A DNA stretch of 64,000 nt from DATLGB01 sp964242305 (lineage in GTDB: Bacteria > Actinomycetota > Thermoleophilia > Solirubrobacterales > Solirubrobacteraceae), in the NCBI GenBank assembly GCA_964242305.1, contig CAXTBB010000019.1, positions 6,247-70,246 of the forward strand, in the 5' to 3' direction. The position numbers were made by a program, and so were the translations under genes. The stretch's first letter is position 1. Each line of letters begins with the position of its first letter. Below the pieces are notes generated by a model that saw nothing but the letters and a program-made list of their open reading frames with translations, was not told where the DNA came from and did not search any database. Shown one piece after another: positions 51,382 to 60,205 of the stretch.

Positions 51382-52779
51382 TTGCCGGTCTACACCCTCG
51401 CGGACTTCGGCAGCACATTCACCAAGGTCGCCCTCGTCGACGGTGACGAAGGACGGCTCCTGGCCACCGCGCAGCATCCGACCACGGTCGAGTCTGATGT
51501 CATCGAGGGCTTTCGGGCTGCCGAGGCAGAGGCATTGGCCGCAGCCGGGCTGAGAGCTTCGGATCGTGCGCTCGCCGCCTCCAGTGCGGCCGGCGGTCTT
51601 CGGATGGTCGCCGTCGGGCTGGTCGACGACCTCACCGCGGCGGCGGCCCAGCGCTCGGCCCTCGGCGCAGGCGCCAAAGTGGCGGCGGTGTATTCGGGTG
51701 TGCTCGAGGAGGCCCAGGTCGCCGGCATCCGCGCCGACGCGCCGGACGTCCTCCTGTTCGCGGGAGGGACGGACGGCGGGGAGCGCCAGCGCGTGTTGGC
51801 CAACGCCGAGCGCGTCGCCGCTGCGGGCATCGAGACCGCCGTCGTGGTGGCCTGCAATCGGGACGTCGCGAATGACGTCGCCGCGCTCTTCGATGGAGCG
51901 GGTCACGAGACCGTCGTGGTGGACAACGTCCTGCCCGATATCCAACGCGAGAACAGCGAGCCGGCGCGGATCGCCATTCGAGAGTTGTTCATCTCGCGGG
52001 TCGTGCGCGCGAAGGGCCTGTCACGTACATCGGACTTCTTCGCCTCGGTGCTGATGCCAACGCCGGCCGCGGTGCTCACCTGCGCCGAGTTGCTCGCGGA
52101 CGGCACCACCGGGCACCCGGGACTCGTCTCCGTCGTCGTCGTCGACCTCGGAGGCGCGACCACCGACATCCATTCGGTCGTGCCGCCATCGCCGGATCAC
52201 GAGCGCATCGCCCGTGCCGGCCCGAGCCCGCTCCCTGCCGTCCGCACCGTCGAAGGAGACCTCGGCATGCGCTGGAGCGCCGGATCTGTACTCGAGCTCG
52301 ACGAAGCGTGGCTCCTGCAGCAGCTGCAGATGGACCCCCACTCACTGCGGCAGGAGATCGAAACGCGCACCCGCCAGCCCTCCTTCGTCCCCACGACCCA
52401 CGAGGAGCGCACGATCGACCGGGCGATCGCAGCCAGCTGCATCACGGTGGCCCTGGGACGCCACGTCGGCAGAGTCTCCACCCAGTACGTGGTCGGCGAG
52501 GGCGCCGAGGTCGTGGTCAAGGGTCGCGATCTCCGCGAGACCTCAGCGATGGTCCTCACCGGAGGGGCGCTGGTACGCGACCCCGGGAACGCCGAGTCGG
52601 TCGCCACCACGGCGCTGACTCGAATGGAGGACACCCAACCGGGGCCTCGCGATCCTCGCCTCCTAATCGATGCGGACTACGTCGTCGCCGCCGCCGGGCT
52701 CCTTGCAACGGTCGACAGGACATCCGCGGCCAGGCTCCTCGACGCACAGCTTCTCAGACGGATCACCGTGAACCAATAG
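51382..52779 (+). CDS. GlmL/MutL-family mutase reactivation protein
   Basis: This 465-residue ASKHA-fold ATPase has phosphate-1 motif LADFGSTFTKVAL at the N-terminus and phosphate-2 motif VVDLGGATTDIHS in the middle. This family is found next to glutamate-mutase-type B12 enzymes, where it is thought to protect or reactivate the mutase by exchanging damaged cofactor. The start is TTG 51382, 3 bp after the mutase stop. A late region TGGALVRDPGNAE matches the adenosine site. It confirms the neighbouring gene as a B12 mutase. Confidence 0.9.
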   Translation: MPVYTLADFGSTFTKVALVDGDEGRLLATAQHPTTVESDVIEGFRAAEAEALAAAGLRASDRALAASSAAGGLRMVAVGLVDDLTAAAAQRSALGAGAKVAAVYSGVLEEAQVAGIRADAPDVLLFAGGTDGGERQRVLANAERVAAAGIETAVVVACNRDVANDVAALFDGAGHETVVVDNVLPDIQRENSEPARIAIRELFISRVVRAKGLSRTSDFFASVLMPTPAAVLTCAELLADGTTGHPGLVSVVVVDLGGATTDIHSVVPPSPDHERIARAGPSPLPAVRTVEGDLGMRWSAGSVLELDEAWLLQQLQMDPHSLRQEIETRTRQPSFVPTTHEERTIDRAIAASCITVALGRHVGRVSTQYVVGEGAEVVVKGRDLRETSAMVLTGGALVRDPGNAESVATTALTRMEDTQPGPRDPRLLIDADYVVAAAGLLATVDRTSAARLLDAQLLRRITVNQ

Positions 52780-53040
52780 GTCTCTTGGCGGCCTCCAGCC
52801 GTGGCCCGACAGGATCAAGTGGACGAAGAAGGGCATCGGCGGCGGCGGCAACCTCGTCACCCAGGTGCCTTACAACGTCTCACACCCGCTGCCGGGCGTT
52901 TCCGGCCGACGCTCAAAACGAGCATCACCTTCACAGCGACGGTGGGGCCTTTTTCAGGTCCCCGTTGTTCGTTTGACACGGTCGCGAGACGATTCACCAT
53001 CGAGGCCAAACCTGCCGATGAACCGTTGGTGGGTGCACGA
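52780..53040. other. Gap with unrecognised coding remnant
   Basis: These 261 bp hold no intact gene. A plus-strand stretch at about 52810-52895 can be read as DRIKWTKKGIGGGGNLVTQV, which looks like protein rather than noise, but I do not know the family and it has no start or stop of its own. Further on, GGGGCC and GGTCCCC around a T-rich loop (about 52946-52965) could form a weak hairpin. Confidence 0.35.
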
Positions 53041-54168
53041 GTGGAAACCGAGCGAGCCGCGGAGGGAGGCGTCGCCGGCAGGCGCGCGTCGTTACGCGAT
53101 CGCCTCCGCCGACCCACGGTCGGTGATCTCACCGGGGATGACGACGAACGCCGCCTGCTTGCGGCCAAGGTGGGGCTCTACACGTACCTGGGCGGTGGCC
53201 TGCTGGGGTCTGTCGGCACGCTCGCGGCAGCCTCGCGGTATCCGGTCGACGCCGTCCAGATCATCGGTCTCGCCGTAGCGTTCCTCATGGCTGGGCTGAT
53301 CCTCGTTCTCTTCGATCGCTTCGCGTGGTGGATGGCGCACACCTCGACTGTGGTGAGCACAGTCATCGTCGCCTGCACGTTGGCAACTCGGCCCGGTGGC
53401 GCTCTTGATCCCTCGCATCTCTTCCTGTTGTGGAATGCGATGTTCGCGTTTTTCTTCTACTCGCGTCGTGCAGCCTGGGCTCACCTCCTGGCGATTGGTG
53501 TTGCACTCGTAGTCGTGCTGCGCTTGGCCCCTGGTGACGCTGACCCCGTCGGTACTTGGATCGTGCTGATGGGAACCTTCGCCGGCGCCGGCCTGCTCGT
53601 CCAGGCCCAGCAGGCCCGGCTGATCTTGCTCACCGAGCGCGAGGCCAACCACGCTCGCACCGATTATCTAACGGCGCTGCCGAACCGTCGCGCGTTTGTC
53701 GAAACGCTCGAGCGCGTCGCGGCTGCATCTCGTCGAGACGGCGTGCCCTTCGCCCTGCTGCTCGGGGACATCGATCATTTCAAACAGCTCAACGATCGAC
53801 TCGGCCACCTCGAAGGCGACGCGGCGCTGTGCCGCGTAGCAAGCGTCCTGTCAAGAACCGCGCGAGCGGGTGACATGGTGGCACGCTGGGGTGGAGAGGA
53901 GTTCGCGGTGGTCGCCAGCGTGGCCGACCGCGACGAGGCATGGACCACCGCGGAGCGCCTGCGGGTTGCCGTCGCCACCCTAGATCCCTTCGCGCCGATC
54001 ACGATGTCGTTTGGCGTCGCCGTGTTCGGACTCGATGGCCAAGACCCAGCAGAACTCGAGCGCAGTGCTGACACTGCGCTCTATCACGCCAAGCGTACGG
54101 GCCGCAATCGCACCCACATCGCGCAGGGCCTCGACCTCGAACCGCCGCCAACGGCGCTTGCAGCCTGA
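53041..54168 (+). CDS. Diguanylate cyclase (membrane sensor plus GGDEF)
   Basis: The protein has about 375 residues from GTG 53041 (GTG 53029 is also possible). The N-terminal half has five or six membrane helices, such as GGLLGSVGTLAAAS and IIGLAVAFLMAGLILVLF. It is followed by a GGDEF domain beginning DYLTALPNRRAFVETL, with DIDHFKQLND for metal binding and the active-site loop WGGEEFAVV. It should make cyclic di-GMP from two GTP. It sits among pseudogenes and is the only intact gene between 52.8 and 57 kb. Confidence 0.9.
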   Translation: METERAAEGGVAGRRASLRDRLRRPTVGDLTGDDDERRLLAAKVGLYTYLGGGLLGSVGTLAAASRYPVDAVQIIGLAVAFLMAGLILVLFDRFAWWMAHTSTVVSTVIVACTLATRPGGALDPSHLFLLWNAMFAFFFYSRRAAWAHLLAIGVALVVVLRLAPGDADPVGTWIVLMGTFAGAGLLVQAQQARLILLTEREANHARTDYLTALPNRRAFVETLERVAAASRRDGVPFALLLGDIDHFKQLNDRLGHLEGDAALCRVASVLSRTARAGDMVARWGGEEFAVVASVADRDEAWTTAERLRVAVATLDPFAPITMSFGVAVFGLDGQDPAELERSADTALYHAKRTGRNRTHIAQGLDLEPPPTALAA

Positions 54169-54347
54169 CGTCCCTCTGGGCCGCCGATGTGCCCTCGGCT
54201 GGCACGATCGTTCGGTGGTCGAGTATCTCCCGCGCTACCACCTGGAGTTCGCCGGCGTCTAGGCGCGAACGTTACGGCCGCAACCCCATCCATGTATGCC
54301 AGCCGCCAGCCGAGCAGTACCGCGTGGCGCGCGGTCAACGGCGCTGG

Positions 54348-55492
54348 TCATCCCCCGGAGGCGGGCGCCTTTTTAGTGCCGGCCGACTCGGGCGTCGTGA
54401 TCTCTCGCTTGAGGATCTTGCCGGTCGGGCCTTTGGGGAGCTCGTCGACGATCCACACGACGCGCGGGTACTTGTAGGCGGCCACGCGGTCCTTGACGAA
54501 CGCGCGCAGCTCGTCAGGCTCCACCGACTCGCCCTCCTTGAGCGCGACGGCGGCGCCGACCTCCTCGCCGAGCTCCTCGTGAGGGATGCCGAGGACGGCA
54601 GCCTCCAATACGGCTGGGTGCTCGTAGAGCTGCTCCTCGATTTCGCGGGGATAGACGTTGTATCCGCCGCGGATGATGAGGTCTTTTTTGCGGTCGACGA
54701 TGAAGTAGTAGCCCTGCTCGTCGACGGTCGCGATGTCGCCTGTGTGGAGCCAGCCGCCGCGCATGACTTCCGCGGTGGCTTCGTCCCGGTCCCAGTAGCC
54801 GGACATGACGAACGGCCCGCGCATGACCAGCTCGCCGGGCTCGCCCGCGGCGACGTCGGTGTCGTCGCCGTCGACCAGGCGGATCTCGGTGCCGCCGACG
54901 GGCTGGCCGATCGAGCCGGGCTTGCGCTCGCGGTCGCGCTGGTTGAAGGTTCCCATGCCCGTCGTCTCCGACAGGCCGTAGCCCTCGAGGACCTTCGCGC
55001 CGAACGCCTCGTCGAAGCCGCGCAGGACCTCGACGGGCAGCGCAGACCCGCCTGAGACGCACAGCTCGACGGTCGCGGTGTCGAAAGACTCGCGCTCGGG
55101 ATGGTTGAGCAGCGCGGTGTACATCGTCGGGACGCCGGCGAACGAGGTGACCTTGTCGCGCGCGATGATCTCCAGCGCCTTGCCCGGCTCGAAGCGCGGC
55201 AGCAGGGTCAGCAGCCCGCGCGCGAGCACGGTGACGTTCATGACCGAGTTCATGCCGAAGACGTGGAACAGGGGCAGCGTCGCCAGTCCGACGTGGTCAG
55301 GCCCGGCGTCGACCAGATCGCGAGCGACGGCCGCGCCCGCCGCCAGGTTGGCGTGCGTGAGCGCAGCGCCCTTCGGCGTGCCCGTCGTCCCCGACGTGTA
55401 GATGATCACGGCAGCGTCGTCGTCGGCGCGGTCGACGGCCTCGTCCACGGGCTCGCTCTCTGCCAGCAGCGCGTCGAAGGCGCCCGGCGCTC
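54348..55492 (-). pseudogene. Acyl-CoA ligase lacking its N-terminal third
   Basis: The frame has the AMP motif YTSGTTGTPKG, the adenine site EGYGLSETTGMG, WLHTGDIATVDEQGYYFIVD and the C-terminal KGPTGKILKRE lysine. The family carries about 150 residues before the AMP motif. Here only about 30 precede it, and the frame stops making sense at 55485-55495, where an EthD remnant on the other strand begins. A shortened ORF from GTG 55448 is possible but would lack the acyl-pocket region, so I call it a pseudogene. Confidence 0.75.
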
Positions 55493-55794
55493 ACCCACGG
55501 CGAGTTCATCGACTACTGGACTCAGAAGCACACGCCGATGCTGGCCGACCTCCCCGGCGACGAGGTTGCGGTGCAGCGCTACGTCCAGCTGCAGCCGACC
55601 GGCGACTCCATCCCGGGCGTTCAGACCGCTGAGGCAGATGGGGTCGCCGAGCTGTGGGCCGACAGCGTCGGCGACGCGGCTAGGTGGTTCACGTCTGACA
55701 CCTACACGACCACCGTCGCAGACGACGAGGAGAACGTCCTCGACCGTTCCAAGACGCCTTCCTCTACGCCACCGAGCAAGTGATCTTCGGCTGA
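55490..55794 (+). pseudogene. EthD-domain protein, truncated and frameshifted
   Basis: The sequence reads LTHGEFIDYWTQKHTPMLAD, a typical EthD/ferredoxin-like-barrel start minus about 20 residues and the start codon. ARWFTSDTYTTTVADDEENV follows. A one-base deletion near 55756 shifts the last codons; restored, it ends FLYATEQVIFG with a TGA at 55792. Its 5' end meets the truncated ligase head-to-head. Confidence 0.65.
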
Positions 55795-55796
55795 TC

Positions 55797-56105
55797 ATGC
55801 CGTTTACACGACCTGACGACATTCACTCGGCCTTCGCGAAGGCGCTGAAGGCCGAAGACGTGGACGCGCTACTCGGCCTCTACGAGCCGAAGGCGATAAA
55901 CGCCCTTCCCGACGGGTCCGGCGCGGCAACGATGGGCACGCAGCGCGTCGCGCTGGTGGCCGACGACATCGCTCTGACCTCGACTGAGTACCTGCTTGAG
56001 GACAAAGATGCTGGCGGGAAGCAGACGAGGGTCATCACCGCCGAGGTCTCGCGCCGGCAACCTGGCGGCACCTGGTGCGTCGTCATCGACGCTCCGGCGT
56101 TCGCC
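55797..56105 (+). pseudogene. NTF2-like/SnoaL-like gene remnant
   Basis: From ATG 55797 the frame reads DIHSAFAKALKAEDVDALLG, LPDGSGAATMGTQRVALVAD and EVSRRQPGGTWCVVIDAPA, a small NTF2-fold protein. The usual stop is absent. The frame continues straight into a VOC-type sequence, and the body is shorter than the family norm by roughly 15-20 residues. It might still be expressed as an odd fusion, but decay is more likely given its neighbours. Confidence 0.5.
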
Positions 56106-56660
56106 TCTGCCTACGCAGAGGACTTCGCCACGATGCTGACCCGCCTGATCAGGCGAGGCGTTCGTCCACACGCATCCGATCACCTGCTGCACTGGGCCTT
56201 GTACCTGTGGGACAGCGACGGCATAGGCGTCGAAATCGCTTTGAGACCGCCGATCGATTCGACCACGTCGTCTCGAGCGATCCCCCGATGCTGGCGCGAA
56301 CCGATGGACGTCAGCAGAGCCCAGTGGAGCCTCAGGATGTCGGAGCGATTCTCGGGGCCTTCCCGGGCTTGGCCAGCGACCGACCCATGCCGGCCGGCAC
56401 TCGAATCGGACCCAATCACCTCCATGTCGGAGACCTGGCTCCCGCCGCTGGCTTCTACGAGCGGCTCGGGTTCATCGCCAACCCGACCGCAGGCCTGCAC
56501 CACCTGCAGCTGCATTACGCCGACGGCGCGCACCTCCAGCGGGTGCTCGCCGCGCTCTCGTCGCACGGGATCGCCACGCAGGAACTGGACGGGCGAGCCG
56601 GAGCGGCACTGGCTGATCCATCCGGCAACGCCATCGAGCTGACTTGGGCCGGCGTGATGG
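56106..56660 (+). pseudogene. VOC (CatE-like) dioxygenase/glyoxalase remnant
   Basis: The first part is in one frame (GVRPHASDHLLHWALYLWDS, resembling the end of the first VOC module). After about 56240 the second module appears in another frame: PAGTRIGPNHLHVGDLAPAA, FYERLGFIAN and ADPSGNAIELTW. One frameshift thus separates two halves of a two-module VOC protein, and its N-terminus is missing. Confidence 0.6.
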
Positions 56661-56698
56661 AGATCGCGCGCCTGCTGCCGCCCAAGCACAACCGCGAG

Positions 56699-57017
56699 AT
56701 GATGACCAGCAACAGCCTGAGCCTGACCCTGCTCAGCCTGCTTGGCCGCTTGGAGGCGCGCGACGGACCGGCACTGCAGGCCCGTGACCTCGCCGTTGAC
56801 CTGGGCATCAGTCCCGGGAAGGTCTCGCGACACCTGAACACCCTTCAGGCCATGGGCCTGCTGACTCGGCGCCACAACTCCGACGACGGGCGCGCCCTAC
56901 TTCCTCCGCCTACTCACCAAGACGGAGATGGCGACGTTGGCTCGGATCGCCATCAAGATCCTTCGAGCTGCTGACGAGCCGGCTGCTTCGCCCCCCACGG
57001 TGCGCCCCGATCCTTGA
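56699..57017 (+). pseudogene. MarR-family regulator remnant, frameshifted
   Basis: ATG 56699 opens a short winged-helix sequence: LAVDLGISPGKVSRHLNTLQ, then MGLLTRRHNSDDGRA. A frameshift at about 56897-56902 is needed to continue into YFLRLLTKTEMATLARIAIK and the stop at 57015. The N-terminal dimerisation helices are shortened. It probably regulated the lost VOC/EthD genes. Confidence 0.55.
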
Positions 57018-57034
57018 TCGACCGGGGCGCACCG
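56998..57034. terminator. Strong bidirectional hairpin terminator
   Basis: CGGTGCGCCCCG (56998-57009) pairs perfectly with CGGGGCGCACCG (57023-57034) over a 13-base loop. It separates the plus-strand MarR remnant from the minus-strand inositol-phosphatase-family gene ending at 57059, so it can serve both. Confidence 0.7.
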
Positions 57035-57058
57035 GGCCTGAGCGCGAGGAGGACTCGC

Positions 57059-57853
57059 TCAAGATGCGTTCTGCGGGCTGGTCGCCACCACCGATTCACG
57101 GAGCGCGGCGAAGACCCCGGGAGCGGCAGCAATGACCAGGTCATCCTGCTCGTCGGTGAACGACTCGATGCGCGCACCGGCCTCGGTGGCGATGAGCATG
57201 CCGGCCGCACGGTCCCACACGGCCGTGTCGGCCTGGTAGTAGGCGTCCAACCGTGCGCAGGCGAGCCAGCTCAACTCCAGCGCCGTGGAGCCCGGGCATC
57301 GCAGGTCACGGGCGCGCGCAACGACCCGGTGAGCGATCGCACCCTGGCGCTCACGCACCTCGGGCCGATAGGAGAACCCGGTGCCGACCATCGCCTGCGC
57401 GAGTTCCGTGCAGTCGGACACGCCGATGCGCTCGCCGTCGCGCGTGGCGCCGCCGTTGAGATGGGCCGAGAACAACTCGCCGGTGCACACGTCGAGCACC
57501 ACGCCTGCGACCACGACGCCGTCGACCGCGGCCGCGATGCTCACCGCGTAGCTCCGTAACCCGTAGAGCAGGTTCACCGTGCCGTCGACCGGATCGATCA
57601 CCCACCGCAGGCGGGCTCCGGAATCGGTCAGGCCGCACTCCTCCCCGAGGATGCCCGCCCATGGCGTTGCCTGCTGCAACCGGTCGCGGATGTGCATCTC
57701 GGCATCGATGTCGATCTGCGTGACGACATCGGTGCGCGATGTCTTGACGGCGATGCTCGTTGGCGCGGCGGCCGCGGTGATCACGGCCGCAGCGGTCAGC
57801 GCCACTTCGGAGGCGATGCGTTCGAGGTCCGCCGGACCGGGTGGCTCAGACAC
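57059..57853 (-). CDS. Inositol monophosphatase family protein
   Basis: The 264-residue metal-dependent phosphatase has metal motif 1 WVIDPVDGTVNLLYG, the Glu motif LGEECGL and the late WDRAAGMLIATEAGA. It should dephosphorylate a sugar or polyol phosphate. It overlaps the DeoR gene by 8 bp and is the third gene of a minus-strand unit (dehydrogenase, regulator, phosphatase). In this context it may act on a polyol phosphate rather than inositol phosphate. Confidence 0.92.
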   Translation of the reverse strand: MSEPPGPADLERIASEVALTAAAVITAAAAPTSIAVKTSRTDVVTQIDIDAEMHIRDRLQQATPWAGILGEECGLTDSGARLRWVIDPVDGTVNLLYGLRSYAVSIAAAVDGVVVAGVVLDVCTGELFSAHLNGGATRDGERIGVSDCTELAQAMVGTGFSYRPEVRERQGAIAHRVVARARDLRCPGSTALELSWLACARLDAYYQADTAVWDRAAGMLIATEAGARIESFTDEQDDLVIAAAPGVFAALRESVVATSPQNAS

Positions 57854-58631
57854 GGTGCATGGTCATGCCGTGCTCTGAGAGCACCTGGACCGCATCCTCC
57901 TCGACGCGGGTGTCGGTGATCAGGACGTCGACCTGCTCGAGTGGAGCGAAGCTGAACATCTGCAGGTTCCCGAACTTCGAGGCGTCCACCATCGCGACCA
58001 ACCGGTCCGCCCGTTCGATCATGGTGCGCTTGAGTTCCTGCTCCGCGCGATAGGGAGTCGTCAGCCCGCGCTTGGACGAGAGGCCATCGCAGCTCATGAA
58101 GACGACGTTGACGGTCATGTTCTGCAACTGCGAGGACGCCGTCTCGTCGACCATCGCCAGCGTGTTGGTCCGCACGCTGCCGCCCAGAACCGTGAGGTCT
58201 CGCAGGCCCCGCCGGCTCAACACGGTTGCGATCGCGAGCGAGTTGGTCACGACGTGAACGTCGCGATCGATCGGGAACACGTTCGCGAACTGTTGGGTCG
58301 TCGAACCCGAGTCGATGATGACCGAGCCGCGATCGGGCACCTCGAGCACCGCCTGCCTGGCGATGCGCAACTTCTCGTCCGCGTCGACACGATCACGCGC
58401 ATCAAGCATCGGCTCGTGGCTCATGCGCTCGGACAGGACGGCGCCGCCGTGCACTCGGCGCAGCAACCCGCGGGCCTGCATGTCGGTCAGGTCGCGGCGG
58501 ATCGTCTCCGTGGTGACGTTGTACCGGGTGGCGAGATCGCTGACGTCGACGGAGCCCTGCCCGACGGCCAGCACGTAGATCGCCTCCTGGCGCTCGAGCG
58601 GCAGCATCTGGCTTTGGCGCGTGACGGTCAT
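57846..58631 (-). CDS. DeoR/GlpR-family transcriptional regulator
   Basis: The 261-residue regulator has an N-terminal DeoR winged helix (ERQEAIYVLAVGQGSVDVSD, then VTTETIRRDLTDMQ) and a phosphosugar-isomerase-like sensor domain (IIDSGSTTQQFANV; VNVVFMSCDGLSSKRGLTTP). It starts at ATG 58631, overlapping the dehydrogenase stop (ATGA). It most likely represses the polyol dehydrogenase and the divergent ABC importer until a phosphorylated sugar is present. Confidence 0.93.
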   Translation of the reverse strand: MTVTRQSQMLPLERQEAIYVLAVGQGSVDVSDLATRYNVTTETIRRDLTDMQARGLLRRVHGGAVLSERMSHEPMLDARDRVDADEKLRIARQAVLEVPDRGSVIIDSGSTTQQFANVFPIDRDVHVVTNSLAIATVLSRRGLRDLTVLGGSVRTNTLAMVDETASSQLQNMTVNVVFMSCDGLSSKRGLTTPYRAEQELKRTMIERADRLVAMVDASKFGNLQMFSFAPLEQVDVLITDTRVEEDAVQVLSEHGMTMHRV

Positions 58632-60055
58632 GGCTGGTCGGCGGGGGCGCGCGCGGCCCGTCGCATGGCCGCGGCCGCGCCCTCCTCCGCCACGGCACGG
58701 TATCCAGCGACGAACGCGTCGCGGAAGCGTTCCGACTCGCGGAGTACTGGAGGGAAGACGGTATCGAGCTCGAGGAAGGCAAGGGGATCTGCGAGCGCGG
58801 CGCGGGCACACGCGCGTGACCTCTCCCCGTGCGCGTCAAGCGCCTGTTCGGTCTCGGTGACCGTGCCCAGGTAGCGCGCCCAGCCGGCCAGCGCCGTCGC
58901 GGCACGGTCCACGGGTCCGCTGCGCTCGAGCTGCGCCGCCACGGTCGGGATCAAGAACGTCGGGAACTTGGCGGTGCCGTCGATGCACAGACGCGCGATG
59001 GTGTCGCCCACGCCTGGGTTGGCAAACCGCTCGAGGACGGTGGCGATGTAGTCCTCTCGCGAGTGCCCGGGGATCTCGGTCACCGTCGGTAGCGCCTCCT
59101 CGCACAGCAGGCCGGTGACGAACGCGTGGACGTCGGGGTCCGCCATCGCCTCGTGCACGAACTCGATGCCCGTGAGCGCGCAGAGGTAGGCGAGGCCGGA
59201 GTGGCCGGCGTTGAGGAAGCGGAGCTTGTAGCGCTCCCAATCCTCCACGCGGTTCGTGAAGAGCGCGCCGACGTCTTCGAAGGGCGGGCGCCCCGCGGCG
59301 AAGTCGTCCTCGACGACCCACTGGCGAAACGGCTCGGCGACGACGGGCCAGCGGTCTTCGACGCCGCGCGAGCGCAGCCACTCGCGGTCAGCGTCGGCGG
59401 TCACGGGCGTGATGCGGTCGACCATCGCATTGGGGAACGTGCAGTGCTCGGCGACCCACGCGCGGAGCTCGTCGCTGACGCGCGCGGCGGCGTTGAGGGT
59501 GGCGACCCGGGCGGCATCGCCGTTGCCGGGCAGGTTGTCGCAGCTAAGGATCGTCATGGAGCCGGCGCCGTTGTCGCGCCGCCGTAGGAGGCCTGCCGCG
59601 ACGCGGTCGAAGGTGGTCGCCTCACCAGCTTCAGGTTCGGCGTAGCCGGCTTCGGTGACCGTAAGCGAAAGGATCGCCGTGGACCTGGCGGCGACCAGCT
59701 CCGTGGCTGCGTCATCCGCACCTGGCGGTGCGTGGACGAACCCGCAGAGCGAGCCGATCACCTGGGCCGTCGGTTCCCCGGCGCCCTTCTCCACAAGCGT
59801 GTAGAGGTGATCCTGCGCGCGCAGCGCCTCCGCGATGCGGGCGTCCTGGTCGAGCAGGCCGAGCCCCACGATCCCCCAGTCCCCGCCTGCCGCCGCCAAC
59901 TCGTGCACATACGCGGCGAGGTGCGCGCGGTGGAACCCGCCCACGCCGATGTGGACGATCCGCGGTTGCAGCTCGTCACGCTCGTAGGCAGGGACTGGGA
60001 TCCCCAGGGCGGCCACATCGCGCAGGTGGCCCGATTCCAAGGTGATGGGCGCCAC
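58628..60055 (-). CDS. Mannitol dehydrogenase family protein
   Basis: The polyol/uronate dehydrogenase has 475 residues from GTG 60055. The NAD-binding region near the N-terminus reads IVHIGVGGFHRAHLAAYVHE, and SLTVTEAGY, CDNLPGNG and the C-terminal KFPTFLIPTVAAQL are family signatures. It should oxidise a sugar alcohol to a ketose. A longer frame to 60139 would run through the promoter, so I rejected it. It is divergent from the carbohydrate ABC importer. Confidence 0.93.
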   Translation of the reverse strand: MAPITLESGHLRDVAALGIPVPAYERDELQPRIVHIGVGGFHRAHLAAYVHELAAAGGDWGIVGLGLLDQDARIAEALRAQDHLYTLVEKGAGEPTAQVIGSLCGFVHAPPGADDAATELVAARSTAILSLTVTEAGYAEPEAGEATTFDRVAAGLLRRRDNGAGSMTILSCDNLPGNGDAARVATLNAAARVSDELRAWVAEHCTFPNAMVDRITPVTADADREWLRSRGVEDRWPVVAEPFRQWVVEDDFAAGRPPFEDVGALFTNRVEDWERYKLRFLNAGHSGLAYLCALTGIEFVHEAMADPDVHAFVTGLLCEEALPTVTEIPGHSREDYIATVLERFANPGVGDTIARLCIDGTAKFPTFLIPTVAAQLERSGPVDRAATALAGWARYLGTVTETEQALDAHGERSRACARAALADPLAFLELDTVFPPVLRESERFRDAFVAGYRAVAEEGAAAAMRRAARAPADQP

Positions 60056-60118
60056 GATGCCGGGACTATAAACACAGCTTTTCGCAGATGACAAGCCTTT
60101 GTTTGATCGTGATACGGC

Positions 60119-60148
60119 TTGACATCCAACATAAGTCAACGGTATACG
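60119..60148 (+). promoter_or_regulatory. Sigma-70-type promoter of polyol ABC operon
   Basis: TTGACA (60119-60124) and TATACG (60143-60148) are separated by 18 bp, an almost ideal housekeeping promoter in an AT-richer island. It lies 58 bp before the binding-protein ATG. The adjacent CTTTGTTTGATCG stretch could be the DeoR site, but I cannot define it. Confidence 0.6.
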
Positions 60149-60205
60149 TCCGGGTTGCGACCGGATTCGCTGGCCGCAACGCAGTCTTTCAACGAGGAGG
60201 AGAGG

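Noticed and set aside
49708..51945. 745-residue antisense frame opposite the B12 mutase and GlmL genes
   Set aside because: It is low-complexity, with His/Asp/Arg/Val bias typical of a complementary frame; the plus-strand genes have strong motifs.
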